From assembly GCA_024637315.1 (NCBI GenBank), contig JAGXFH010000052.1:168079-232078 (forward strand): DNA of 64,000 nt, written 5' to 3'. The translations under genes and the position numbers were made by a program. Under the pieces are notes generated by a model. The model had not been told where the DNA came from. It did no database searches and saw nothing but the letters and a program-made list of their open reading frames with translations. This document shows positions 1-8,110 of the stretch, piece by piece. How positions within the stretch are numbered: position 1 is the first letter of the stretch; each line of letters opens with the position of its first letter. Source of the DNA: Brevirhabdus sp. Lineage in GTDB: Bacteria; Pseudomonadota; Alphaproteobacteria; Rhodobacterales; Rhodobacteraceae.

Positions 1-585
1 GTAGCCCCGGTTGAGCCAGTGAAACTGCTGGCCGGTGCGGCGCAGCAGGCCGATCTTCTCGCCGGCCGCGGCCTCGCTTTGCGTGCAGAAGGTGACATGG
101 AGCGAGGACAGCTGGTTTTCCGCCGCGACCTGGACCGCGCCCTGCACCAGTGCGGCGATCCCGGTGTCGCGGTGGTCGGGCCGGGTCAGAAAGCGCCGCC
201 CGGTGGCGGGGGTGAACGGCACCGCGATTTGCAGTTTCGGATAGTAGCGCCCGCCGGCATTCTCGTAGGCATGGGCCCAGGAGTGATCGAAGATGTATTC
301 GCCCTGGCTGTGGCCCTTGGCATACATCGGCGCGACCGCGATGAGCTGATCGGCGAGCCGCGCCGCCAGGTAGCGCGGGGTCCAGCCGGTGCCCTTGCCG
401 ACCGAGCCGGATCGTTCCAGCGCCGCCAGGAACCGGTAGGTGGTGAACGGATCGTGGGGTCGGCCGCCCGCCGCCGTCTCGGGGCAGGCGCAGGCATCCC
501 AGTCCGCCGCGCCGATCTGGGTGATCGAGGTGTGCAGGCTGATTTCGATCGGTGTTTCGCTGGGCGGTTTCGCGGCGTCGTTCAT
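1..585 (-). CDS. COG3146 (FemAB/GNAT-like) acyltransferase, N-terminal part, cut by window edge
   Basis: Translating the minus strand from the ATG at 585 gives an uninterrupted 195-codon frame that runs off the left edge. The stretch FDHSWAHAYENAGGRYYPK followed by QIAVPFTPATGRRFL is typical of the COG3146/DUF482 family, a GNAT-fold group distantly related to FemAB peptidyl transferases; most members are about 380-400 residues, so about half is present. The substrate is not established for the family. It lies 31 bp downstream of the glycerophosphodiesterase gene on the same strand, so ridA-gdpD-COG3146 probably form one transcript. Family recognition is from memory of conserved motifs; function is uncertain. 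Confidence 0.8.
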   Translation of the reverse strand, partial: MNDAAKPPSETPIEISLHTSITQIGAADWDACACPETAAGGRPHDPFTTYRFLAALERSGSVGKGTGWTPRYLAARLADQLIAVAPMYAKGHSQGEYIFDHSWAHAYENAGGRYYPKLQIAVPFTPATGRRFLTRPDHRDTGIAALVQGAVQVAAENQLSSLHVTFCTQSEAAAGEKIGLLRRTGQQFHWLNRGY

Positions 586-616
586 GACTGGATAACTGGC
601 CCCTTCGCGGGCATCG

Positions 617-1387
617 TCAAGCGGCGGGGAGGGCGGCGCGATAGCCCTCGAAGGTGATGTTGTGGGCGACGCGGCGCGCGGTCGCCTCGGCCTGGGGCGA
701 GCGGATGGTCCAGCACAGGATCGCGCCGCCGGCCGCCTTGATCTGCGCCACGCGGGGCCGGTTCAGGTCATCGTGCTGGTGCGAGATGAAGCTGGCGCCG
801 ATCCGGTCGTAATCCGGGATCGCGCGCAGATGGTCGAGAACCCTTGGCGGGACCGGTTTCCAGTCCTGCGGCGCGAAATCGCAGGTCGTCAGGCCGCAGG
901 GCAGGCCAGGTGCGAATTCGACGCACCGCGCCACCGAATGCGGGTTGAAGGACATCACGGCCACCGGCCCGGCATAGCCGGTCAGCGCGGTGACCGTCGC
1001 GTGTTCCAGTTGCCCGACATCCGGCCCCAGCGCGCCGTCCTGATCCTTGATCTCGATCAGCAGCGGCACCTGGCCGTCGACGATCTGCAACACTTCGGGC
1101 AGCGTCGGGATCGCCTCTTCGCCGCCTTGCAGCGCGATCCGGCCGAGGGCGGCGGCGCCATGGTTCCGGACCGGGCCGGTCTGGCCGGTCAGGCGATCGA
1201 GGTCGTAGTCGTGGAACACCATCGCCTGCCCGTCCGACGACAGCTGCACATCAAGCTCGATGCCGTAGCCCGCCGCGATTGCCGCGCGGACCGCGGCGCG
1301 CGAGTTCTCGGGCCGGCGGGCAGCCCGGTCGTGCAAGGCGCGGTGCGCCAGGGGGACCGTACGAAACGCCGTGGGTAATGGGGTCAT
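617..1387 (-). CDS. Glycerophosphodiester phosphodiesterase family protein
   Basis: A 256-residue protein of the GDPD TIM-barrel family, which cleaves glycerophosphodiesters to glycerol-3-phosphate and an alcohol. The N-terminal LAHRALHDRAARRPENS carries the His-Arg pair, IELDVQL and VFHDYDLDRLT carry the Glu-x-Asp and second catalytic His, and LIEIKDQD gives the Glu-x-Lys motif. It has no signal peptide, so it is probably cytosolic like UgpQ. Its start codon overlaps the stop of the upstream ridA-type gene as ATGA, implying translational coupling. The usual HRG motif is HRA here, a common variation. Substrate specificity cannot be read from sequence. Confidence 0.9.
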   Translation of the reverse strand: MTPLPTAFRTVPLAHRALHDRAARRPENSRAAVRAAIAAGYGIELDVQLSSDGQAMVFHDYDLDRLTGQTGPVRNHGAAALGRIALQGGEEAIPTLPEVLQIVDGQVPLLIEIKDQDGALGPDVGQLEHATVTALTGYAGPVAVMSFNPHSVARCVEFAPGLPCGLTTCDFAPQDWKPVPPRVLDHLRAIPDYDRIGASFISHQHDDLNRPRVAQIKAAGGAILCWTIRSPQAEATARRVAHNITFEGYRAALPAA

Positions 1388-1848
1388 CGGACCTGAAAGA
1401 TCCCTTCGATCTCGACCGCGACGCCCAGCGGCAGGGCGGCGACGCCCACCGCGGCGCGGGCATGTTTGCCGGCATCGCCCAGCGCCGCCGCAAGGAAATC
1501 CGAGGCGCCGTTGATCACCTTGGGCTGGTCGGTGAAATCGGGAGCCGAGTTCACGAACCCGCCCAGCTTCACCACGCGTACCAGCCGGTCCAGGTCGCCC
1601 TCGCAGGCGGCCTTGACCTGCGCCAGCAGGTTGATCGCGCAGACCTTTGCCGCCTCGGCCCCGTCCTCGACGCTCATCCCGTCGCCGAGCCGGCCCTTGA
1701 TCAGCCCGTCCGGCCCGGCCGATATCTGGCCCGAGACATGCACCAGGTCGCCGACCTTGACGAAGGCAACGTAGTTGGCCGCCGGGGCCGGGGCGTCGGG
1801 CAGGGTGACGCCCAGTTCCGCCAGCTTCGCTTCATACCGTCCGCTCAT
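1384..1848 (-). CDS. RidA/YjgF/YER057c/UK114 family protein
   Basis: A 154-residue RidA-family protein. These trimeric cytosolic enzymes hydrolyse reactive enamine/imine intermediates of amino acid metabolism, or belong to related Rid subfamilies of unknown substrate. The middle VSGQISAGPDGLIKGRLGDG and the C-terminal RAAVGVAALPLGVAVEIEG match the fold's conserved strands. I chose the ATG at 1848 because GGAGG lies 7 nt upstream; an ATG at 1875 adds nine residues without a site. It is longer than classic RidA (about 128 residues), fitting the alphaproteobacterial YjgF-like subgroup. It is first in a coupled operon with the GDPD gene. Confidence 0.88.
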   Translation of the reverse strand: MSGRYEAKLAELGVTLPDAPAPAANYVAFVKVGDLVHVSGQISAGPDGLIKGRLGDGMSVEDGAEAAKVCAINLLAQVKAACEGDLDRLVRVVKLGGFVNSAPDFTDQPKVINGASDFLAAALGDAGKHARAAVGVAALPLGVAVEIEGIFQVR

Positions 1849-2034
1849 CGTCAGTCCTCCAGTCGCTGTGGTCATCGGGACGGTACCGGGCTTGACCGGA
1901 CAAGAAAACCGCTATTTCCGCATGACGTGCATGGCCGGTGAAGGAACCCGGTCTACGGTCAACAAACCGGTTCCATGCGTCGGTCAAACATGTGAAAAAG
2001 GCTGGAAATCAATTTGGTGTCCCTGGGGGGGAAG

Positions 2035-2784
2035 ATGTTGCCTGGTCATGGTGTTTCCACAAAGCTGGCCGTTCTGGGCTGCCTGTTGCTTGCGGCCTGT
2101 GCGACACCCGAAGTCGCCAGCGGCATCCATGATCCCTACGAGGTGACGAACCGCAAGATCCACGAGAGCAACCGAAACATCGACCGCAAGGTGCTGCGCC
2201 CGGTCGCCTATGCCTATGGCGAGTCGGTGCCCGAACCGGTCCGCATCGGCGTCAGCAATTTCGCCGACAATCTGTCGCTGCCCGGTGATGTGGTGAACAA
2301 CATCCTGCAATTTCGGCTGGACGATGCGATCCACAACACGGTGCGCTTCATGGTCAACACGACCATCGGCCTTGGCGGCGTGCTGGATCCGGGCACCGCG
2401 ATCGGGCTGACTGCGCGCGAAACCGATTTCGGCGAGACCCTGCATGTCTGGGGCGTTGGCGAGGGCGCCTATCTGGAACTGCCGTCGCTGGGGCCGTCGA
2501 CGCAGCGCGACGCCGTGGGCCGGGGGGTCGATATCTTCCTCAACCCGCTCAGCTATATCGTGCGCAAGCCCGAGCGCTACGCCTTGCCCGCCTCTGGCGT
2601 GGCCGCCCGGCTTGGCGACCGCTACCGGTTCGGCGGAACGCTCGATTCGGTGCTTTACGACAGCGCCGACAGCTACGCGCAGGCGCGTCTTGTGTACCTG
2701 GAAAATCGCCGCTTCCAATTGTCAGGCGACTTGGAGCAGGATGACGAGGACCTATATGATATTTATGAGGAAACATTTGAATAA
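2035..2784 (+). CDS. mlaA: MlaA (VacJ) family outer-membrane lipoprotein
   Basis: A 249-residue lipoprotein of the VacJ family, the outer-membrane part of the Mla system that removes mislocalised phospholipids from the outer leaflet. The lipobox LLAAC follows a short hydrophobic leader. DPYEVTNRKIHESN, FADNLSLPGDVVNNILQ and TTIGLGGVLDPGTAIGL are the family's conserved segments, and the acidic tail is usual. I placed the start at ATG 2035, just after a G-rich stretch; TTG 2014 and GTG 2017 are in-frame alternatives. The mlaC-type gene starts one nucleotide after the stop, so the two are cotranscribed. The MlaFEDB transporter genes are not in this window. Confidence 0.93.
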   Translation: MLPGHGVSTKLAVLGCLLLAACATPEVASGIHDPYEVTNRKIHESNRNIDRKVLRPVAYAYGESVPEPVRIGVSNFADNLSLPGDVVNNILQFRLDDAIHNTVRFMVNTTIGLGGVLDPGTAIGLTARETDFGETLHVWGVGEGAYLELPSLGPSTQRDAVGRGVDIFLNPLSYIVRKPERYALPASGVAARLGDRYRFGGTLDSVLYDSADSYAQARLVYLENRRFQLSGDLEQDDEDLYDIYEETFE

Positions 2785-2785
2785 C

Positions 2786-3376
2786 ATGCAAAATCGCCGT
2801 TTTGTATTGTCCGGGCTGGCGGCCATCGGGGCGGCCTCGGCGCTGCCCGGATCCGCGCTTGCCTACAGCGCGGGGGAGGCCAATACGCTGATCACCCGCG
2901 TCGTTTCCGAGATCACCACGATCATCAACAGCGGCCGGTCGCAGGCCGCGATGTTCGGCGATTTCGAGCGGCTTTTCGCGCGGTATGCGGATGTGCCGCG
3001 GATCGCCCAGCTGGTCCTTGGCCCAGACAACCGCCGCGCCACGCCAGCGCAGCGCGCCGCGTTCGCCGAGGCGTTCCAGGGCTACATGGCGCGCAAATAC
3101 GGGCGCCGGTTTCGCGAATTCATCGGCGGCCGGCTGGAGGTCAACAACACCCGCGCGGTGAAGTCCTTTTACGAGGTCTCCACCACCGCCTACCTTGCGG
3201 GCGAGGCCCCGTTCGAGGTCGTCTTCGTTGTCGCCGACAGCAATGGCCGCTTCATCGACATGAAGATCGAGGGGATCAGCCTGATCAAGGCCGAACGGAC
3301 CGAGATCGGGTCGATGCTCGACCGCCGGCGGGGCGATATCGACGCCCTGATCGCGGATCTGAAACGGGCGGGATAG
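2786..3376 (+). CDS. mlaC: MlaC/Ttg2D family periplasmic phospholipid-binding protein
   Basis: A 196-residue MlaC-type protein that shuttles phospholipids across the periplasm between MlaA and the inner-membrane Mla complex. The N-terminus NRRFVLSG followed by a hydrophobic run and SALA is an export signal that may be Tat-type (twin Arg). The body has AAFAEAFQGYMARKYGRRF and FEVVFVVADSNGRF, typical of PF05494. The start at 2786 is one base past mlaA's stop; ATG 2765 within the end of mlaA is an alternative start with a longer N-region. Pairing of mlaA and mlaC without mlaFED is common in alphaproteobacteria. Confidence 0.92.
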   Translation: MQNRRFVLSGLAAIGAASALPGSALAYSAGEANTLITRVVSEITTIINSGRSQAAMFGDFERLFARYADVPRIAQLVLGPDNRRATPAQRAAFAEAFQGYMARKYGRRFREFIGGRLEVNNTRAVKSFYEVSTTAYLAGEAPFEVVFVVADSNGRFIDMKIEGISLIKAERTEIGSMLDRRRGDIDALIADLKRAG

Positions 3377-3400
3377 CGGCGGCGGTCCGCAAGACGGATC

Positions 3401-3430
3401 GGGCCAACGGATCGGAATGACCGTTGGCCC
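3401..3430. terminator. Perfect 10-bp hairpin between convergent genes, likely bidirectional terminator
   Basis: GGGCCAACGG (3401-3410) pairs perfectly with CCGTTGGCCC (3421-3430) across a 10-nt loop. It lies between the stop of mlaC (plus strand) and the stop of a small minus-strand gene, where a bidirectional terminator is expected. Neither side has a good U-tract, so termination efficiency is uncertain. Confidence 0.6.
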
Positions 3431-3461
3431 CTTGGGTGTCGCGATGCCGGTTGCGGGGACC

Positions 3462-3689
3462 CTACCAGCCGCCCGCCGAACGCCGGACATTGCCGTGCCA
3501 GTCCTCCAGCGGCATCGGCGCAGCGGTGCTGTCGGCGGCGGGACCCGACAGCGCGGTCGGGCCGGAGATCCGGCCAAGGCCGTAGCTGGCGACAAGGCCG
3601 AGAAGAACCAGAAGGGCCGCACGCAGGACCGTCCGGGTGCCGTAGCGGCGGGACTCTGCCGCAGCATCCATGCAGAAATCTGAACTCAT
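3462..3689 (-). CDS. Small single-span membrane protein, unknown function
   Basis: A 75-residue protein with a short hydrophilic N-terminus, one transmembrane segment (roughly residues 21-40: VLRAALLVLLGLVASYGLGR) and a short tail ending in EDWHGNVRRSAGGW. The ATG at 3689 is preceded by GGAG with 6-nt spacing; an upstream ATG at 3704 lies inside that ribosome site. I do not recognise the family. The tail rich in Pro, Asp and Trp may be outside the membrane. It stands alone between the mla pair and the PBP1A gene, with a hairpin after its stop. Confidence 0.6.
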   Translation of the reverse strand: MSSDFCMDAAAESRRYGTRTVLRAALLVLLGLVASYGLGRISGPTALSGPAADSTAAPMPLEDWHGNVRRSAGGW

Positions 3690-3821
3690 CTTTCGCTCCA
3701 TCATCTGTGTTGAACATTCAGGGATGAGGGCTTTCTACAGCGGGGCGCATGATGAGTAAAATGAATATATCAAACGCGCAGCATCACGATATGTGATGCG
3801 TCGCGGCGGTGACCGGGGGCG

Positions 3822-6029
3822 TCAGTTCCGGCCGAGGAGCGCCCCCAGCACGTTCAGCAGGATCTGCTCTGCATCATTGTCGTTGCGCTGCTTGTTCCGG
3901 TTGGGCTGTTTCTGGCGGTTGTTGCCGCGCTCTTCGCGCTTTTGCCATTCTTCCGTGACCTGCACCTGCGGCGCGGCAGCCGGGCGCATCATCGGCAGCG
4001 GCGTGGCGGGAAGGCCCTGATGGACGCCGACCATCACCTCGCGCCAGATCTCGGCGGGCAGCCCGCCGCCGGTGACGCCGGAGAGCGGTCTGTTGTCGTC
4101 ATACCCCATCCAGACGCCGGCAACGTAGTCGGCGGTGAAGCCGAGGAACCAGGCATCGCGCGCCGCCTGCGTGGTGCCGGTCTTGCCCGCCGCTTCGCGG
4201 TCGTCCAGCCGGGCGCGCGCGCCGGTGCCGCCATTGACGACCTGGTTCATCATGTAGATCAGCTGCTCTGCGGCTTGCGGGGTGATCACCCGCTCTCCCA
4301 TGCCGCCCTCTTGCCCCATGATGACAGAGTTGTCGCCCTGCAGGCGAAGCTCTGTCATGCCGTAGGGGGTGACGCTTGATCCGCCGTTCAGGATCCCGGC
4401 ATAGGCCCCGGTCATCTCGATCAGGGTCGATTCCGATGCGCCAAGCGCCAGCGCCGGCCCCAGGGCCAGATCGCTCTTGATGCCGAAATCCTCGGCGATG
4501 GTGCGGACGTTGTCGAGGCCGACGAACTGCGCGATCTGCACGGCGGGGATGTTGTAGGATTGCTTCAGCGCCTCGGTCAGCGTGACCCGGCCATGAAACC
4601 GGTTGTCGTAGTTGGTCGGTGACCACGGACCCGAGCCGGGAATGATGATGGTGATCGGTTCGTCGATCACCGTGGCATCATAGCCGTAGCCAAGGTCCAG
4701 CGCGGCGGCATAGACGAACGGCTTGAACGCCGAGCCGGTCTGCCGCTTGGCCTGGATCGCCCGGTTGAACTGACCCGCCACGCCCCTGAACTTGCGCCCG
4801 CCGACCATGGCGCGCACCGCGCCGTCCGCAGACATCACCACGACCGCGGCCTGCGCCTCTGATCCTTCCTTGACCTTGGTGTCGAAGATCGTCTGCAGCG
4901 CGTCTTCGGCGGCCTGCTGGATGCGCGGATCGAAGGTGGTCCGCAGGATGACGTCTTCGGTGGTGTCGTTGGTGAGGAAGTTCGGGCCGCTATCCATCAC
5001 CCAGTCGGCGAAATAGCCGCCTGCCCGCGCCTCGGCGGCCTGCGACAGTTGCGCGGGGTTGCGCCGCGCCTGCTCGGCCTCGTCGCTGCTCAGGTAGCCC
5101 TGATCCTCCATCAGCCCGACGATCACCCTTGCCCGATCCTGGCTGCGCTGCAAATTCGCCGTCGGCGCGTAGCGCGAGGGCGCGGTGAGCAGCCCGGCCA
5201 GCATCGCCGCCTCGGCGGGGCCGACCTCGGCCGCGGATTTGCCGAAATAGCGCTGGCTGGCGGCCTCGAAGCCGCGCGACCCGGCGCCCAGATAGGCGCG
5301 GTTGAGGTAGATCGTCAGGATCTCGTTCTTGGTGTACTTGACCTCCATCGCCATCGCGTAGACGGCTTCCTTGACCTTGCGCCAGACCGACCCGGTGCGG
5401 CAGTCGGCCTCGTACTCGGCTTCGGTCTTCCAGACCTTAAGATCGTAGGGCACGCCGATACAGAGCAGTTTCGCCGTCTGCTGGGTGATGGTCGATCCGC
5501 CATTGCCCGACAACGGGCCGCGCCCCTCGCGCAGGTTGATCCGCACCGCACCGGCGACGCCGCGCGGCGACAGTCCGAAATGCCGGTAGAAGCGCTTGTC
5601 CTCGGTGGCGACGACGGCATCGCGAAGATCTTCCGAAACCGTCTCGGCGGTGATCTGTCCGCCGAACTGTTCGCCGCGCCAGGCGAAGACCTGGCCGTCC
5701 CGGTCCAGAAGCGTCACCGACCCGCGCGCCCGCGCGTCCAGAAGATCGCCGACGGGGGGCAGCGTGGCGTAGAAATAGCCGACCGCCAGTGCCAGGATCA
5801 GCCCGGTGACGACGCCGCCGCGCAGAGTGATCTTCCAGATCAGCCGGAAGATCCAGCCGAAGAGGCCAAAGAAGATCCGCGAAAAGATGTTGCCGCGCCG
5901 CCGCGCAGGCCGCCGTGCAGGTCGCCGCGCGCGCGAGGTCTTCGCCGCCGGCTTCTTGGCGGGCGTGGCCGTCTTCTGGTATCGCCGCTCGGCGACCAGC
6001 GACGGTCGTTTCTTTCCACTTCCACTCAT
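3822..6029 (-). CDS. Penicillin-binding protein 1A family (bifunctional transglycosylase/transpeptidase)
   Basis: A 735-residue class A PBP that polymerises and crosslinks peptidoglycan. The order is a basic, Lys/Arg/Pro-rich cytoplasmic tail (1-55), one transmembrane helix (about 60-90), the GT51 glycosyltransferase domain with catalytic Glu in TEDKRFYRHFG (Glu about 143) and GGSTITQQTAK, then the transpeptidase domain with SAFK (Ser about 433), SYN (about 491) and KTGT (about 616). The C-terminus is a low-complexity Gln/Asn/Arg tail. ATG 6029 starts the basic tail and has GGAA 8 nt upstream; the frame stays open upstream but is not protein-like. It is divergent from the PII gene. Confidence 0.93.
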   Translation of the reverse strand: MSGSGKKRPSLVAERRYQKTATPAKKPAAKTSRARRPARRPARRRGNIFSRIFFGLFGWIFRLIWKITLRGGVVTGLILALAVGYFYATLPPVGDLLDARARGSVTLLDRDGQVFAWRGEQFGGQITAETVSEDLRDAVVATEDKRFYRHFGLSPRGVAGAVRINLREGRGPLSGNGGSTITQQTAKLLCIGVPYDLKVWKTEAEYEADCRTGSVWRKVKEAVYAMAMEVKYTKNEILTIYLNRAYLGAGSRGFEAASQRYFGKSAAEVGPAEAAMLAGLLTAPSRYAPTANLQRSQDRARVIVGLMEDQGYLSSDEAEQARRNPAQLSQAAEARAGGYFADWVMDSGPNFLTNDTTEDVILRTTFDPRIQQAAEDALQTIFDTKVKEGSEAQAAVVVMSADGAVRAMVGGRKFRGVAGQFNRAIQAKRQTGSAFKPFVYAAALDLGYGYDATVIDEPITIIIPGSGPWSPTNYDNRFHGRVTLTEALKQSYNIPAVQIAQFVGLDNVRTIAEDFGIKSDLALGPALALGASESTLIEMTGAYAGILNGGSSVTPYGMTELRLQGDNSVIMGQEGGMGERVITPQAAEQLIYMMNQVVNGGTGARARLDDREAAGKTGTTQAARDAWFLGFTADYVAGVWMGYDDNRPLSGVTGGGLPAEIWREVMVGVHQGLPATPLPMMRPAAAPQVQVTEEWQKREERGNNRQKQPNRNKQRNDNDAEQILLNVLGALLGRN

Positions 6030-6274
6030 CGTTCGGGTTCCGCTGCCTCTTGGTTTTTCCCAGACTATCCCGCCCGCCGGGAATTGTGGAGCGCCTTCCC
6101 GCCGCACTGACACATTAATGATACGCCTAATTTTTAGGCAAGCTGCATAAATTGTGTAAAAAATGTGCATTTTGGGGCATTCGCGGCCCGAAATCCCGCC
6201 ATGAACCCTGTCAAATGCTGCGGTGCAGCGGTTTCTTGCTGGCTGCAAGCACCCGCGACATGGAGGGGACACAC

Positions 6275-6613
6275 GTGAAGTTGATAATCGCTGCAATCAA
6301 GCCGTTCAAACTGGAAGAGGTCCGCGAGGCGCTGACCGGCATCGGCGTACGCGGCATGATGGTGACCGAGGTCAAGGGCTTCGGCTCTCAGTCTGGCCAT
6401 ACCGAGATCTATCGCGGCGCGGAATACGCCGTGAACTACGTGCCGAAGGTCAAGCTGGAACTCGTGGTGACCGATGCGCTGGCCGATCAGGTCGTCGAGA
6501 CAATCGCCAGCAAGGCACGAACCGACAAGATCGGCGATGGCAAGATATTCGTCCTCGATGTGGAAAGCGCGCTGCGCGTCCGCACCGGAGAGACAAACGA
6601 CAATGCGCTTTGA
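6275..6613 (+). CDS. glnK: PII nitrogen regulatory protein (GlnK type)
   Basis: A 112-residue PII signal protein, which senses 2-oxoglutarate, ATP/ADP and glutamine status and gates the ammonium channel. Tyr51 of the T-loop is present in GAEYAVNYVPK, so uridylylation by GlnD is expected. The start is GTG at 6275, with GGAGGGG 6 nt upstream and no ATG in register. It lies 19 bp before amtB; the glnK-amtB arrangement is nearly universal and supports the GlnK name over GlnB. NtrC/sigma-54 control is usual for this pair, but I could not find a convincing -24/-12 promoter in the 245-bp upstream region. Confidence 0.93.
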   Translation: MKLIIAAIKPFKLEEVREALTGIGVRGMMVTEVKGFGSQSGHTEIYRGAEYAVNYVPKVKLELVVTDALADQVVETIASKARTDKIGDGKIFVLDVESALRVRTGETNDNAL

Positions 6614-6632
6614 GCAGAGAAGGAACCGCGGA

Positions 6633-7955
6633 ATGAGACTGACCAAGATACTGCCCGCTTTGGCGCTGATCGCGCTGCCGACGATGGGCATCAGCCAAGA
6701 GGCCGACGTGACCCCGCCGAACGAGGAAATCGGCTATATCCTCACCAGCTTCATGTTCCTCGTCACCGGCTTTCTGGTGATGTGGATGGCGGCCGGCTTT
6801 ACCATGCTGGAGGCCGGCCTTGTCCGGCAGAAGAACACGACGATGCAATTGATGAAGAACGTCTCGCTGTTCTCGCTGGCGGCGATCATGTACTACCTTG
6901 TCGGCTACAACCTGATGTATCCCGGTGACGGCTGGTCGATCCCCGGCTGGCTGGGCGCGTTCGGTTTCGCCGCGATGGAACCCGTGGGACTGGCCGAGAC
7001 CGAGACCGACCTCACCTATGCCTCGGTCGGGTCGGATTTCTACTTTCAGCTGATGTTCTGCGCCACGACCGCCTCGATCGTATCGGGCACGCTGGCAGAG
7101 CGGATCAAGCTGTGGCCCTTCCTGATCTTCACCGCGGCGCTGACCGGCCTGATCTATCCGATCCAGGCGTCATGGAAATGGGGCGGCGGGTTTCTGGATG
7201 CCAATCTGGGCTTTCTCGATTTCGCCGGCTCGACGGTGGTGCATTCGGTCGGTGGCTGGGCGGCGCTTGCCGGCGCATTGATCCTCGGGCCGCGTCTGGG
7301 CAAGTACAAGGACGGGCGCGTCAACCCGATGCCGGGCGCCAACCTGCCGCTGGCCACGCTGGGCACGTTCATCCTGTGGATGGGCTGGTTCGGTTTCAAC
7401 GGCGGATCGCAGCTGTACATGGATACCGCCGGAAACATCGCCGATATCAGCCGGATCTTCGCCAACACCAATACCGCCGCCGCCGGGGGCGCATTGGCCG
7501 CGCTGATCACGACGCAGCTGATGTACAAGAAGCCTGACCTGACGATGGTGCTGAACGGTGCGCTTGCCGGCCTGGTGTCGATCACCGCTGAACCGCTGAC
7601 CCCCAGCCTGGGCGCGGCAACGCTGATCGGCGCTGTCGGTGGCGTGCTGGTGGTCTTCGCGGTGCCGTTCCTTGACAAGCTGAAGATCGACGACGTGGTC
7701 GGCGCGATCCCGGTGCATCTGGTCTGCGGCATCTGGGGCACGTTTGCGGTGGTGCTGACCAATCCGGACGCCACGCTTTACGGCCAGATCGCCTCGATCC
7801 TGATCGTCGGCGCGTTCGTCTTCGTCACCTCGGCCGCGGTCTGGATGATCCTGAAAGCGACGATGGGCATCCGCGTCAGCGAAGAGGACGAGATCAACGG
7901 CCTGGACACTGCCGAGCTGGGGATGGAGGCCTATCCGGAATTCGCCAAGGGCTGA
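6633..7955 (+). CDS. amtB: Ammonium transporter AmtB
   Basis: A 440-residue Amt/MEP/Rh ammonium channel in the inner membrane. An N-terminal signal peptide (about residues 1-22, ending near GISQEA) precedes eleven predicted membrane segments. Conserved blocks include AAGFTMLEAGLVRQKN, DFAGSTVVHSVGGWAALAGA and ILWMGWFGFNGGS, carrying the pore histidine pair region and the ammonium recruitment site. ATG 6633 has AGGAA about 8 nt upstream. Forms an operon with the preceding PII gene, whose T-loop plugs the channel when nitrogen is sufficient. Confidence 0.95.
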   Translation: MRLTKILPALALIALPTMGISQEADVTPPNEEIGYILTSFMFLVTGFLVMWMAAGFTMLEAGLVRQKNTTMQLMKNVSLFSLAAIMYYLVGYNLMYPGDGWSIPGWLGAFGFAAMEPVGLAETETDLTYASVGSDFYFQLMFCATTASIVSGTLAERIKLWPFLIFTAALTGLIYPIQASWKWGGGFLDANLGFLDFAGSTVVHSVGGWAALAGALILGPRLGKYKDGRVNPMPGANLPLATLGTFILWMGWFGFNGGSQLYMDTAGNIADISRIFANTNTAAAGGALAALITTQLMYKKPDLTMVLNGALAGLVSITAEPLTPSLGAATLIGAVGGVLVVFAVPFLDKLKIDDVVGAIPVHLVCGIWGTFAVVLTNPDATLYGQIASILIVGAFVFVTSAAVWMILKATMGIRVSEEDEINGLDTAELGMEAYPEFAKG

Positions 7956-7980
7956 TCGCCGCCCCTCGGCTGGTTCCAAA

Positions 7981-8010
7981 AACTCTCCGGGCGCTTGCGT
8001 CCGGAGAGTT
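7981..8010 (+). terminator. Rho-independent terminator after glnK-amtB
   Basis: AACTCTCCGG (7981-7990) and CCGGAGAGTT (8001-8010) form a perfect 10-bp stem with a 10-nt loop; it is preceded by AAA and followed by a T-rich run (CGTTTG). It begins 25 bp after the amtB stop and closes the ammonium operon before the sulfatase gene. Confidence 0.82.
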
Positions 8011-8110
8011 CGTTTGTGGCGGGTCGAACCGCTGATCGGTTGCTTCTGCCGCCGACACTTTGCTAGCGTCGCGGCAGCGCGGATGGCGCGACCGGGAGGG
8101 ACCAGCGGCA

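Noticed and set aside
6130..6274. Sigma-54 (-24/-12) promoter upstream of glnK
   Set aside because: I looked for GG-N10-GC with the TGGCAC/TTGCA context and found only partial matches.
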